Assembly (NCBI GenBank): GCA_003153475.1
Contig: PLYT01000049.1
Span: forward strand, 1 to 44,900
Source of the DNA: Betaproteobacteria bacterium
GTDB taxonomy: Bacteria > Pseudomonadota > Gammaproteobacteria > Burkholderiales > Casimicrobiaceae
Reading direction: 5' to 3'
DNA length: 44,900 bases
In this document: positions 8,450 through 16,794 of the stretch, in pieces
How the letters are laid out: each line of letters opens with the position of its first letter
Numbering within the stretch: the first letter of the stretch is position 1
Program-made: the position numbers and the translations under genes
The notes under the pieces: model-generated
What the model saw: the letters and a program-made list of their open reading frames with translations, nothing else
Told to the model about the DNA's origin: nothing
Database searches by the model: none

Positions 8450-9964
8450 ATGCGGCTCGGCGCAATCGACGTAGGATCGAATTCCGTACACATGATCGTC
8501 GCGGACGTGAACCGTGACGGTAACCTTGAAGTCGTGGACCGCGTGAAAGAGATGGTCCGGCTGGGGCGCCGCTCGTTTACGACCGGACGGCTGACTGCGG
8601 AATCGATGGAGCTGGCGGTGCGGGCGCTGGGCAACTTCAAGCGTCTGGCGCGCGTGCGAAAAGTGGGCAAGCTCCGCGCGGTCGCGACCAGCGCGGTGCG
8701 TGAGGCGCGCAATCGCACCGCGTTTATCCGGCGCATCAAGCGCGAGACCGGGTTGACGGTCGAGGTCATCTCGGGGCTTGACGAGGCGCGGTTGATTTTT
8801 CAGGCGGCGCGCCACGCGCTCGGACTCGATGGCGGGCCTCATCTGCTGATCGATGTCGGCGGCGGCAGCGTGGAGCTGGTGCTGGTGCACGACGGACGGC
8901 CGCTGTGGATGCGCAGTGTGAAGCTCGGCGCCGCGCGATTGACCGAGCGCTATCTGCTCGACGACCCGCCCACGCGCGCGCAGTTGAACAAGCTGGACGC
9001 GCATCTCGAACGCCAGATTGGCCCGCTGATGCGCAAGGTGCGGCGCGCGCACGTAGTCCGTGCGATCGGCACGTCGGGAACGATCAATACGCTGGTGGCG
9101 ATGGCGCGATCGGAGCGTGGCGAGGAATTGGGGCGGCTGCACGGTGCGAGCGCATCGGCGGGCGAGATTTCAGACCTGACACGCGACCTCGTGGAGGCGA
9201 ACGCGGCGCTGCGCGTCGATCTTCCGGGCATGGACGCGAAGCGCGTGGATCTGATGCCGGCGGCGGCGCGGCTGGTGGACTTCATCTTGAAAAAATCGGG
9301 GGCGCCCAAGCTGGTCGCATGCACCTGGGCGCTGCGCGAGGGCGTGCTGCTGGGATTGTCGCGCAAGATAATTTCGCGCTCGGGAGCGGATGCCCGGCGC
9401 CGCTCGGTTCGCGCGCTGGCAACGCGATTCGCCGGCGTCAATGAGCACGGCCGCCAGGTCGCGCGGCTGGCGTTGAAGCTGTTCGACGCGACCGCGCCAG
9501 TGCTGGGGCTGCCGAAGTCCTCGCGAGAACTGTTGGAATTCGCGGCCTTACTGCACGACGTGGGTCACGCAATTGACCATGACCGGCACAATCGCCATTC
9601 TTACTACCTGATTAAGAACGCGGAGCTCTTGGGCTTCGACATCGACGAAATCGAGGTCATCGCGCAGGCGGCTCGGGGGCATCGCAAGCAGGCTCCGAAG
9701 CTCGATTCACCCGACTTGCGAGGCTTAAGTCCCGCCAAGCGCCGCGTGGTGCGTGGTCTCGCGGCGATATTGCGGGTCGCGGACGCGCTGGATCGAAGCC
9801 ACTTCGGTGTGGTTAAGAATATCGAAGTCAGGTACTCACCGGGGCAGGTGATTGTCGGAGTAGATTCGAAGCGCGAAAAAGCCGACCTCGAATTATGGAC
9901 ATGCGAGAGAAGGACCGACCTGTTAGCGAGGCTGTTGGATCGGCAGGTGGTCCTGCAACGCTAG
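8450..9964 (+). CDS. ppx: Exopolyphosphatase / guanosine pentaphosphate phosphatase (Ppx/GppA) with C-terminal HD domain
   Basis: Predicted to cut terminal phosphate from polyphosphate or to convert pppGpp to ppGpp. The ASKHA-fold N-terminal half starts MRLGAIDVGSNSVHMIV and contains the second phosphate loop LIDVGGGSVELVLV near residue 135 and a GTSGT turn near 206. The C-terminal half has an HD-type block, AALLHDVGHAIDHDRHNRHS, near residue 365. The 504-residue length is that of the two-part Ppx family. The conserved N-terminus fixes the start at 8450, although the frame is open further upstream and no clear ribosome site is seen. It heads a tightly packed operon with two Tmk-like genes, CHAD and SixA. 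Confidence 0.9.
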   Translation: MRLGAIDVGSNSVHMIVADVNRDGNLEVVDRVKEMVRLGRRSFTTGRLTAESMELAVRALGNFKRLARVRKVGKLRAVATSAVREARNRTAFIRRIKRETGLTVEVISGLDEARLIFQAARHALGLDGGPHLLIDVGGGSVELVLVHDGRPLWMRSVKLGAARLTERYLLDDPPTRAQLNKLDAHLERQIGPLMRKVRRAHVVRAIGTSGTINTLVAMARSERGEELGRLHGASASAGEISDLTRDLVEANAALRVDLPGMDAKRVDLMPAAARLVDFILKKSGAPKLVACTWALREGVLLGLSRKIISRSGADARRRSVRALATRFAGVNEHGRQVARLALKLFDATAPVLGLPKSSRELLEFAALLHDVGHAIDHDRHNRHSYYLIKNAELLGFDIDEIEVIAQAARGHRKQAPKLDSPDLRGLSPAKRRVVRGLAAILRVADALDRSHFGVVKNIEVRYSPGQVIVGVDSKREKADLELWTCERRTDLLARLLDRQVVLQR

Positions 9965-10749
9965 AAACACCTTCAACGACCGGATACGCGCCCGCGCCCA
10001 CGAACGGCGCTCTGCCCGCTGAACAACCCGCGCCGAAGACCCTGCTCGAAACCCCGCATCCGTATCCGGGACGGCTAATCGCCGTCGAAGGGATAGACGG
10101 TTCGGGAAAATCGACGCAACTGCTGCTGCTCGAGCGATGGCTGCGCGCGCGCGGCTACACGGTTCATTTCACGGAGTGGAATTCGTCGCGGCTGGTGCGG
10201 CGTGCGATGCAGCGCGGCAAGAAAAAAAATCTGCTGACGCCGACGACGTTCTCGCTCTTGCACGCGGTCGATTTCGCGGATCGGCTGACGTACCAGATTC
10301 TGCCGCCGCTCAAGGCCGGGATGATCGTGCTGGCGGATCGCTACGTCTACACCGCGTTCGCGCGCGACGTCGCACGCGGGGTGCATCCCGATTGGGTCCG
10401 CGCCGTGTACAGCCCGGCGTTGCGGCCTGACTTGACGCTCTACTTTCGCGTTCCGATCGACGTGTCGCTGGAGCGGCTGCTCTCGGGACGCGCGAAGCTG
10501 AAGTATCACGAGGCCGGGATGGACGTTGGCCTGTCGGCCGATCCGATCGAGAGTTTTCGGATCTTTCAAAGCCGTGTGCTCGCGATTTACGATCGGTTGA
10601 CCGTGGAGTTCGGGATGCGCCCGATCGACGCGACCGCCGAAATTCCGAATCAGCAGAAAATCGTCCGCGCGATGGTGCAGGAAATATTAGGCGACTACGA
10701 TCGGCAGCGGGCGCACGCGAAAAATGGCAGCACACTCGTTACGCGGTAA
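9895..10749 (+). CDS. Thymidylate kinase-like P-loop NMP kinase (paralogue 1)
   Basis: A dTMP-kinase family protein. It has an intact P-loop EGIDGSGKSTQ near residues 65-75, the DRY motif (ADRYVYTAFARD) near 147 that holds the nucleotide base and phosphate, and a LID-like region near 200. An unstructured N-terminal extension of about 55 residues, rich in Pro, Ala and Thr, is unlike housekeeping Tmk (about 210 residues). The gene overlaps the end of ppx by 70 nt; Met1 or Met3 may be the start. Being one of two adjacent homologues inside a polyphosphate-type operon, it may not be the essential Tmk; a role in polyphosphate-linked nucleotide phosphorylation is only a hypothesis. Confidence 0.82.
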   Translation: MDMREKDRPVSEAVGSAGGPATLETPSTTGYAPAPTNGALPAEQPAPKTLLETPHPYPGRLIAVEGIDGSGKSTQLLLLERWLRARGYTVHFTEWNSSRLVRRAMQRGKKKNLLTPTTFSLLHAVDFADRLTYQILPPLKAGMIVLADRYVYTAFARDVARGVHPDWVRAVYSPALRPDLTLYFRVPIDVSLERLLSGRAKLKYHEAGMDVGLSADPIESFRIFQSRVLAIYDRLTVEFGMRPIDATAEIPNQQKIVRAMVQEILGDYDRQRAHAKNGSTLVTR

Positions 10750-11494
10750 AACCTGGTACGGACACGGCTTGCCGTATGTCGCAAAGAAGCGGCTGCCGGG
10801 GCATCTTATCGCAATTGAAGGAACCGACGGCGTTGGACGCTCGACGCAGATTGAACTGCTGAGACCGTGGCTCGAACTCGAAGGCTACGCAGTCAGCAAC
10901 ACCGGATGGACGCGGTCGCCGCTGCTCTCGCAAACGATCAACAAAGCCAAGGCGGGGCATCAGCTCACAACCACGACCTTCTCGCTGCTGTACGCGGTGG
11001 ACTTTGCCGACCGGCTCGAGCATGAAATCCTGCCGGCGCTGCAGGCCGGATTCATCGTGATCGCGGACCGATACATGTACACCGCGTTTGCGCGCAACAC
11101 GGTGATGGGCGCGAATCCGGAGTGGACGCGCAAGCTGTTCGGCATGGCGCTGGTGCCCGACCTGGTGCTGTATCTCGATATCGACGTGCCGACGCTGACT
11201 TCGCGCGTCATCATGGGCAAGGGGATGGACTACTGGGAGTCGGGGATGCATCTCGCGATGGGGATGGACTTGTTCGACTCGTTCGAGCGCTACCAGAGCC
11301 GGCTGCTCGACGAGTATCGGCAGCTTGCGGATGAATTCGGTTTCATCACGATCGACGCGCGGCGTCCAATCGAGGAAGTACAGGGCGAATTGCGCACACA
11401 CATTGCAGCATATCTGCGCGGCGATAGCGCAGTTTCGCGCATCGAGTCCGATCTCCGTGGCGCCCCGGCCGGCGCAGCTGCGCGCAAGGAATAG
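10724..11494 (+). CDS. Thymidylate kinase-like protein (paralogue 2) with altered Walker A
   Basis: A tandem homologue of the preceding gene, overlapping it by 26 nt. It keeps the fold (LIAIEGTDG at the first strand, IADRYMYTAFARN as DRY motif, LVPDLVLYLDIDVP strand), but the P-loop reads GTDGVGRST: the invariant Lys is Arg39 (codon CGC at 10838-10840). Lys-to-Arg at this site usually weakens or abolishes ATP use, so this copy may be a regulatory or heteromeric partner of paralogue 1. A tail of about 20 Ala/Arg-rich residues follows the domain. No clear ribosome site; translation may depend on coupling. Confidence 0.8.
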   Translation: MAAHSLRGKTWYGHGLPYVAKKRLPGHLIAIEGTDGVGRSTQIELLRPWLELEGYAVSNTGWTRSPLLSQTINKAKAGHQLTTTTFSLLYAVDFADRLEHEILPALQAGFIVIADRYMYTAFARNTVMGANPEWTRKLFGMALVPDLVLYLDIDVPTLTSRVIMGKGMDYWESGMHLAMGMDLFDSFERYQSRLLDEYRQLADEFGFITIDARRPIEEVQGELRTHIAAYLRGDSAVSRIESDLRGAPAGAAARKE

Positions 11495-11499
11495 GAGCC

Positions 11500-12591
11500 G
11501 TGGCACACGTCGAGCAGTCGGATGCGCCAGCGCGCAGGGTGACGCTTTTCCCCGGCGAGTCCGTTGCCGACGCGGCGCGCCAGGCGATCACGTTCGGGGT
11601 CGGGGCGTTGGCGCACACGCAGGCCGCGGCGGAAGCAGGCGAAGCTGAGCCGTTGCATCAATTTCGCGTCGCGACGCGGCGCCTGCGAGCGTCTGTCGAA
11701 CTGTTCTCCGGCGTGATCTACGCGTCGCAGTTGAAGGTATTCCGCCGCGACATTGCGTGGATTCTGGGACAAGCGGGTGCAGTGCGCGAATGCGACGTCA
11801 CCGCGGCGTTGATTCAGGAGCGCGCGGCGAAAATCGACCCGGACCTGGCGCGTGAGATCGCGCCGATGATTGAAGCGTTGCGCGTCCGCCGATCGGCGGA
11901 GCATGCCACGCTATATGAAATGCTCGCGTCGAAGCGTTGCCGCAGCCTGACGGCGAAGCTCTCGCATCCGTCGATAAAGAAATTGGGCGGCGCCCGCAAG
12001 CTGGGCATCGTCGCGCCGCAACTGTTGCGAACGGCCGCGCGCTCTGCGATCCGCTTGGGCAAAAAGCTGGCGCAAACCGCTCCGGCCTCTGTCTTTCACA
12101 AGCTGCGCGTGCGTATCAAGCGACTTCGCTACGCGCTGGAAATGATGGCGCCGCTCGGCGCCAAGCGGCACCGCAAGTTGCTAACGCGGCTGGAGGAATT
12201 GCAGGAGCTGCTCGGCCTCTACCACGACGTCACAGTTGGCACTGCGTGGCTGCTCACGTACGCGGAGTCCGCCGGCGCGCCGGCGCGGACGGTGCTCGCC
12301 GCAGGCGCGTTGATTCAGTCGCTGGCCGGCCGGGCAGCGAAACTGCGCCGCCGGTGCCTGCGGCAATGGCGCCGATTCGAGCGGTCTGAGATTTTGCGCG
12401 ATACGTTCGACGAAATTCGCCGCGCGGGAAAACTTGCGCTGATGCCGCCATCTTCGGCGCGGGTCGATCATCCAACCGGCGCGTCGAACGGCGAATCGCC
12501 GCCGGCGGCTCACAATGGCGAGGCTGAACGCGCGCTTGAAACTAATGAGACCACGACGAGCGCGCATTCCGCGACGGAAGTTACACCATGA
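11500..12591 (+). CDS. CHAD domain protein (polyphosphate-binding)
   Basis: CHAD domains are all-helical and carry rows of basic and His residues that bind inorganic polyphosphate; some localise to polyphosphate granules. The two characteristic repeats are visible: LHQFRVATRRLRA (about residues 52-64) and FHKLRVRIKRLRYALE (about 199-214), along with many Arg/Lys elsewhere. The C-terminal 60 residues are low complexity (Ser, Thr, Glu, Ala). Start is GTG with GGAG 6 nt upstream; 5 nt separate it from the Tmk-like gene. Position beside Ppx and SixA supports a polyphosphate role. Confidence 0.9.
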   Translation: MAHVEQSDAPARRVTLFPGESVADAARQAITFGVGALAHTQAAAEAGEAEPLHQFRVATRRLRASVELFSGVIYASQLKVFRRDIAWILGQAGAVRECDVTAALIQERAAKIDPDLAREIAPMIEALRVRRSAEHATLYEMLASKRCRSLTAKLSHPSIKKLGGARKLGIVAPQLLRTAARSAIRLGKKLAQTAPASVFHKLRVRIKRLRYALEMMAPLGAKRHRKLLTRLEELQELLGLYHDVTVGTAWLLTYAESAGAPARTVLAAGALIQSLAGRAAKLRRRCLRQWRRFERSEILRDTFDEIRRAGKLALMPPSSARVDHPTGASNGESPPAAHNGEAERALETNETTTSAHSATEVTP

Positions 12592-13088
12592 TGCTTTATA
12601 TATTGCGCCACGCGACCGCCGAGGAAGCTTCCTCGAGCGGCGAAGATGGCGCGCGCAAACTGACCGAACGATCGAAGGAAAAGATGCGCGGAGCCGCGAT
12701 GGGCCTGCGCGAATTGCAACTGAAGTTCGACGCGATTCTGACCAGTCCGCTAAGGCGCGCGACTGAGACTGCGGAGATAGTAGCAGCCGCGTACGAAAAC
12801 ACGCCACCGCCGCAAGTGCTGCCAGCGCTGGCAACCGGCGTCGCGGCGGCAGACGCGGTGACGGCGCTGCGTGCTTTCACGAAGCATGACGACGTGATGA
12901 TCGTCGGGCACGAGCCGCAACTCAGCGCGATTGCGTCGATCCTGCTGACGGGCGCGCCCGATATCGTGCATTTCAAGCTGAAGACCGGCGGCTGTATCGC
13001 GATCGATCTACCTGCTCGCTTCGACCGCGGCGGCGGCGAACTGCGCTGGATGCTGACGCATGGCCAGTTGCGCCAGATGCGCAAGTAG
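12588..13088 (+). CDS. sixA: SixA-type phosphohistidine phosphatase
   Basis: A 166-residue member of the histidine phosphatase superfamily. The RHG-type motif is LYILRHATA (Arg7-His8), the second arginine site is SPLRRATETAEI near residue 54, and the second catalytic His lies in MIVGHEPQ near residue 108. These small single-domain forms remove phosphate from protein histidines (SixA on HPt domains). The gene overlaps the CHAD gene as ATGA. CHAD/SixA/Ppx neighbourhoods occur in several phyla; the target here is unknown. Confidence 0.88.
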   Translation: MMLYILRHATAEEASSSGEDGARKLTERSKEKMRGAAMGLRELQLKFDAILTSPLRRATETAEIVAAAYENTPPPQVLPALATGVAAADAVTALRAFTKHDDVMIVGHEPQLSAIASILLTGAPDIVHFKLKTGGCIAIDLPARFDRGGGELRWMLTHGQLRQMRK

Positions 13089-13129
13089 CGCCGACATCCA
13101 GAACTTGCCCGGAGAAATTTTCGTCCGTA

Positions 13130-14938
13130 TCACCAGATCGGCAGGTGGACGCCCGCGGTAACCATCGCGCCGCTCGCCACACCCATCAGCGCCTCACCGG
13201 CGACCAGGCCGGCGGCGAGCAGTATGCCGGGTCCGCTGTCGCTGCCTTCGTCGGCGCCGAATGCCGCTCGCGCCAAAGCGCCGAGAAAAATCGTGACGCT
13301 CAGGCCGAACGGCAGGTAAAGTCCGATCGCCACCGGCATGATTGGCGTGCGCCATTTCGAGCCGGCACGTTCCAGCCGTCGATCCGCAAAGCCAAGGATT
13401 GCTGCCACCGCCGCTCCGAATGCGATCGTCCCGAGCGGCAAGCCGCCGTGGAAAACGCCCTGCGTAACCTTCGCCATCAGGAACGCCTGCGGCGCCGCCA
13501 GCGCGCCGGCGCGCGCAGTCGCCGTGCCGGCGATCCCGTATCCGGCGATCAGCAGGTTGAGAATCGGCGCCATCAGAAATGACGACGCGATCGCGCCGAC
13601 CAATACGCCGATTTCAAGCGAGCGCGGCGTCGCGCCAACGTGAAACCCGGTCGCCAGGTCATGCGTCGAGTCGCCGGCCATCGCGGCCGCGGTGCATACG
13701 ATCGCGCCGGACAGAATCGCGAGTTGCGGCCCCACGGTTTGCGATACGCCGACAAATTTCAGAAACAGCGCGACCGCCAGCAGGACAATCACGGTGACGC
13801 CGGAGACAGGATTGTTCGACGCGCCCACGATGCCGGTCAGGTAGCCCGCGATCGAAGTCGCAAAGAAGCAAATCAACGTCAGCAGAATCGCCAGCGCCGC
13901 GCTGAGCAGAATTTCGCCGCTGAGGCCGAGGCAGATCGCAAAAATTACCGGGATGCAGAGCGCGACGGCCGCCAGCACGGCGCGCGCCGAGAGATCGGTG
14001 TCCTCGCGCGCGGTCGGCGCGACTTGCTTGCTGCTGACGATGCGGATGCTGTCGGCGATTGCGGCGGAAATGCGCGTGCGCAATCGCCACAGCGTGACGA
14101 CGCCGCCGGTCAGCATCGCACCGACGCCCAGGTAACGCACCTGACTGCTCCACAACTGCGACGCGGTCGCGGCGGCGTCGCCGGCGCCAGCGACCGGGTG
14201 CATTGCGGTCAGAAAGGGAATCGCGACCAGCCATCCAAACGCGCCCCCTGCAAAGACCAGCGCGGCGATTCGAATTCCGATTATGTAACCAACGCCGAGC
14301 AGCGCGGTTGATATGTCGAGCGAGCCTGCGAACGCGGCGCTGCCTACCCATCGCGCACCTGCAACTGCGCCAGGAATCAATCCGAACACGTCCTGAAGGG
14401 CTTTCAGAGCCGCCGAGACGATTCCACCGATTACAAGCGGGCGGACGTTGGACGCCTTGCCGCCGGCGCGAAGCACCTGCGCACATGCAACGCCTTCGGG
14501 AAACGGCAACCGCTCCTCGACGATGTAAGCGCGGCGGAGAAACACCACGAGCAGCGAGCCCATCGTCGCGCCGACGACGCACAGCGCGGTCACCTCGACG
14601 TACGGCAGGGTGCGCACGCCGCCGAGAATCACCAGCGCCGGGAATGTGAAGATTGCGCCCGCGGCCACCGCTTCCCCCGCCGACGCGATCGTTTGCACGA
14701 CGTTGTTCTCGAGGATGGTCGAGCCGCCGAGCATTCGCAGGATTGCCATCGAGATGACGGCGGCCGGGATGCTCGCGGAGACCGTCAAGCCCGCGTAGAG
14801 ACCCAGGTACGCGTTCGCAGCGCCAAGAATCAGCGCGAGCACGATGCCAAGCACGATGCTCCGCGGTGTAAGTTCACGCACCGGCGCCGCATCGCGCGCA
14901 TTGAGAGCTGTGATTACGGGAGGAGCGTCGGTCGCCAC
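13130..14938 (-). CDS. OPT family oligopeptide/metal-chelate transporter
   Basis: A 602-residue integral membrane protein with about 15 hydrophobic segments. Family sequence is visible near the N-terminus (LTPRSIVLGIVLALILGAAN, then AYLGLYAGLTVSASIPAAV) and in the EERLPFPEGVACAQVLRAG block after segment 4. OPT proteins import oligopeptides, glutathione derivatives or metal-chelates by proton coupling. It starts at GTG. It lies 65 nt downstream of the Sec-rhodanese in the same direction and may share its transcript; a sulfur-compound or peptide substrate is a guess from that neighbour. Confidence 0.9.
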   Translation of the reverse strand: MATDAPPVITALNARDAAPVRELTPRSIVLGIVLALILGAANAYLGLYAGLTVSASIPAAVISMAILRMLGGSTILENNVVQTIASAGEAVAAGAIFTFPALVILGGVRTLPYVEVTALCVVGATMGSLLVVFLRRAYIVEERLPFPEGVACAQVLRAGGKASNVRPLVIGGIVSAALKALQDVFGLIPGAVAGARWVGSAAFAGSLDISTALLGVGYIIGIRIAALVFAGGAFGWLVAIPFLTAMHPVAGAGDAAATASQLWSSQVRYLGVGAMLTGGVVTLWRLRTRISAAIADSIRIVSSKQVAPTAREDTDLSARAVLAAVALCIPVIFAICLGLSGEILLSAALAILLTLICFFATSIAGYLTGIVGASNNPVSGVTVIVLLAVALFLKFVGVSQTVGPQLAILSGAIVCTAAAMAGDSTHDLATGFHVGATPRSLEIGVLVGAIASSFLMAPILNLLIAGYGIAGTATARAGALAAPQAFLMAKVTQGVFHGGLPLGTIAFGAAVAAILGFADRRLERAGSKWRTPIMPVAIGLYLPFGLSVTIFLGALARAAFGADEGSDSGPGILLAAGLVAGEALMGVASGAMVTAGVHLPIW

Positions 14939-15003
14939 GCCGACACTATATGCATCTTACGATTGAGCGACGCCAGCAACGTCACTCGACGGCGGAGCGA
15001 CGT

Positions 15004-15549
15004 TCAGTCGCCTTTGGATGCGGAGTCGAGCTTGGGGTAGTCAACTTCCTTGCCGGCCATCTTCCAACCCTGAATGCCGTCGCCCATCACGCTGACGTCG
15101 GTATATCCGGCTTCGACCGCCCGCCGGGCGGCCTCGTGCGACGCCATTCAATGCGTGTCTGCGCAGTAGAAAACCAGCTTCGCGTTTTTGTCGGCGGGCA
15201 ATTCGGTGGCGACGTCGTACTTGTCGTCGCTGGTGAGAAGATGGGCGCCGGGAATAATTCCGGCAGTCGAGCGCAGACCCCATCCGTTCGCGTCGTAGAT
15301 GCTGACGTGCGCGTTCAGTTTGGCCATCAGCGCGGCCAAGTCCGGCACGTGGATGACCTGGAATTTGTCCGGCACAGTCGACTTGTTGTTAAGCAGTTTT
15401 CCGAGATTCCACGCGAGCCCGGGAGCCGCGGATGCGGCAATAGTCGCAGCGGCGATCATAGGAATGATCGCGGAAGCGATCGCTCGGCGCGAAAACGAGG
15501 CGTGCCGGATACCGATGCTCATCGAGAGGAGCGTACCAAACGTACTCAT
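15004..15549 (-). CDS. Predicted selenocysteine-containing exported rhodanese-like protein
   Basis: The frame runs 181 codons to a stop at 15004 if the in-frame TGA at 15148-15150 is read as selenocysteine (residue 134). Before it stands the rhodanese active-loop start LVFYCADTH; after it MASHEAARRAVEAGYTDVSV and MGDGIQGWKMAGKEVDYP, the usual rhodanese C-terminal helix, strand and GxxGW end. The Sec is five residues after the predicted catalytic Cys (CxxxxU), where homologues I recall have a second Cys. An SRRA segment plus hydrophobic stretch ending near PGLAW predicts export, perhaps by Tat; Met10 (15522) is an alternative start. A perfect hairpin follows the TGA. A plain nonsense mutation is the alternative, but precise placement and intact downstream sequence argue against it. 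Sulfurtransferase or thiol redox activity is inferred. Confidence 0.8.
15115..15133 (-). promoter_or_regulatory. Candidate bacterial SECIS hairpin
   Basis: On the mRNA strand, 14 nt after the TGA, GGCCGCCC-GGC-GGGCGGUC folds into an 8-bp stem with one G-U pair and a 3-nt loop that begins with G. The loop starts 23 nt after the TGA. As I recall the bacterial SECIS consensus, the loop should lie about 16-37 nt from the UGA with a G among its first two bases; this fits. High GC makes chance hairpins common, so the position and loop base carry most of the weight. Confidence 0.65.
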
Positions 15550-15586
15550 CTCTTCAAAGACGAATATTTCGCGCTCAAGAATTCAC

Positions 15587-16639
15587 TCACACGCTGTCGA
15601 ACACTCGCGCCCAGTCCTCGAGCGCGGACTCGTGTCCGGGGACCAGCTGGATTACGAATTGGTTGAAGCCGCCGTCGCGCAGGGCTCGGATTCGGTCACG
15701 CAGTTCAAACGCGGTCGCAGTGAAAGTGGTCGCCGCGATGAATTCCGGGGTGAGAAACTTCTCTTCCTCGGGACGCACGCCAATCAGATGCATCTTGTGC
15801 ATCTGCAGGTAGCGCGCATCGGCTGGCTGATAGGTCGCGTGCTGCTTGCGATAAGCCTCGACGATAGGACCGATTTCGGGCGGGAGGTTCAGAGCGAGCG
15901 TCGCCTCGACGAGTCCGTGCAGAAACACGACGGAGAGCGGACCGGCCTGTGCCTTTGCGCGCGGACTCGCACTCGACTCGCCAGTCGCCAGCACGCATCC
16001 GAGCGCGAACACGGTGCGATAGAGACTTTCGGGCTTGCGGCCCGCATCGCGGCACGAGGTCGAGAGTTGATCGGACTCGTGCAGCGCGCGCGCAACCGCG
16101 GAGGTGAAAGTTATCCAGCCGTCCGCAATCTCGACCGTCAGCTTGCGGGCCTTGGGCGCGAAGGCCGAGAGATGCAGCGGGATTCGATCCTTGATGTTGA
16201 TCATTCCCGCTTCGGGATTCAGAAATCGAATCTTGTGACGAGCGCCTTCGCATTCCCAGTCGACGGTCTCGCCCGCCAGCAGCGCCGTGACGACGCGCAG
16301 ATACTCGCGCATCGCGGACAGTCGCATCGGGCCGAGGCCCATCGTGTTGCGCGCGGTGAATCCGGTGCCGACGCCGAAGACGATTCGTCCGGGAGCGAGC
16401 TGGTTCAGGGTTGCGAGGCCGTTGGCCGCGGCGGGCGCGATGCGATTGGTGGGCACCAGCACGCCCATTCCTAGTTTGATCTTCGAGGTTTTGTCCGCCG
16501 CCAGAGCCATCGCGACGAGTATGTCCGGCGCGAGCATTTGTGAGTCGTAAAACCACGCGTGCGAGAAGCCGAGTTGCTCGGCACGCTGGACGGTTTTCCA
16601 TGCGTCGACGTTTGAGGCGAGCGCGACTCCGAAATCCAT
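15587..16639 (-). CDS. LLM class flavin-dependent oxidoreductase
   Basis: A 350-residue TIM-barrel protein of the luciferase-like monooxygenase class, many of which use F420 or FMN. Supporting blocks: MDFGVALASNVDAWKTVQRA at the N-terminus, AEQLGFSHAWFYDSQ (strand 2), IKLGMGVLVPTNRIAPAAAN, and GRIVFGVGTGFTARNTMG (strand 4). The last is typical of the F420-dependent, methylenetetrahydromethanopterin-reductase-like subgroup. The substrate is unknown. It is 37 nt upstream of the Sec-rhodanese on the same strand and diverges from a GST gene. Confidence 0.9.
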   Translation of the reverse strand: MDFGVALASNVDAWKTVQRAEQLGFSHAWFYDSQMLAPDILVAMALAADKTSKIKLGMGVLVPTNRIAPAAANGLATLNQLAPGRIVFGVGTGFTARNTMGLGPMRLSAMREYLRVVTALLAGETVDWECEGARHKIRFLNPEAGMINIKDRIPLHLSAFAPKARKLTVEIADGWITFTSAVARALHESDQLSTSCRDAGRKPESLYRTVFALGCVLATGESSASPRAKAQAGPLSVVFLHGLVEATLALNLPPEIGPIVEAYRKQHATYQPADARYLQMHKMHLIGVRPEEEKFLTPEFIAATTFTATAFELRDRIRALRDGGFNQFVIQLVPGHESALEDWARVFDSV

Positions 16640-16794
16640 CTTTTCAACCTCTTAGAATTAGTCTCTGGCGCCGGGGCGGGCGGCTGGTTGTCAAACCAGT
16701 ATCATCATTTTCGCGATCCGGAAATCCACGTATCGTTTGAAGCCGCCGTAATGTAATCGAAGCGACTCGCCAGGGTCGAAGGGAAATTGGCGCG

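Noticed and set aside
15148-15150. Reading the TGA as a nonsense mutation (pseudogene)
   Set aside because: Not excluded, but the codon is at a functionally special site, the downstream 47 codons are intact and a SECIS-like hairpin follows.
15041-15283. 80-codon minus-strand frame overlapping the rhodanese
   Set aside because: It is out of frame with the rhodanese C-terminus and Arg-rich; the conserved sequence continues in the frame of the TGA.
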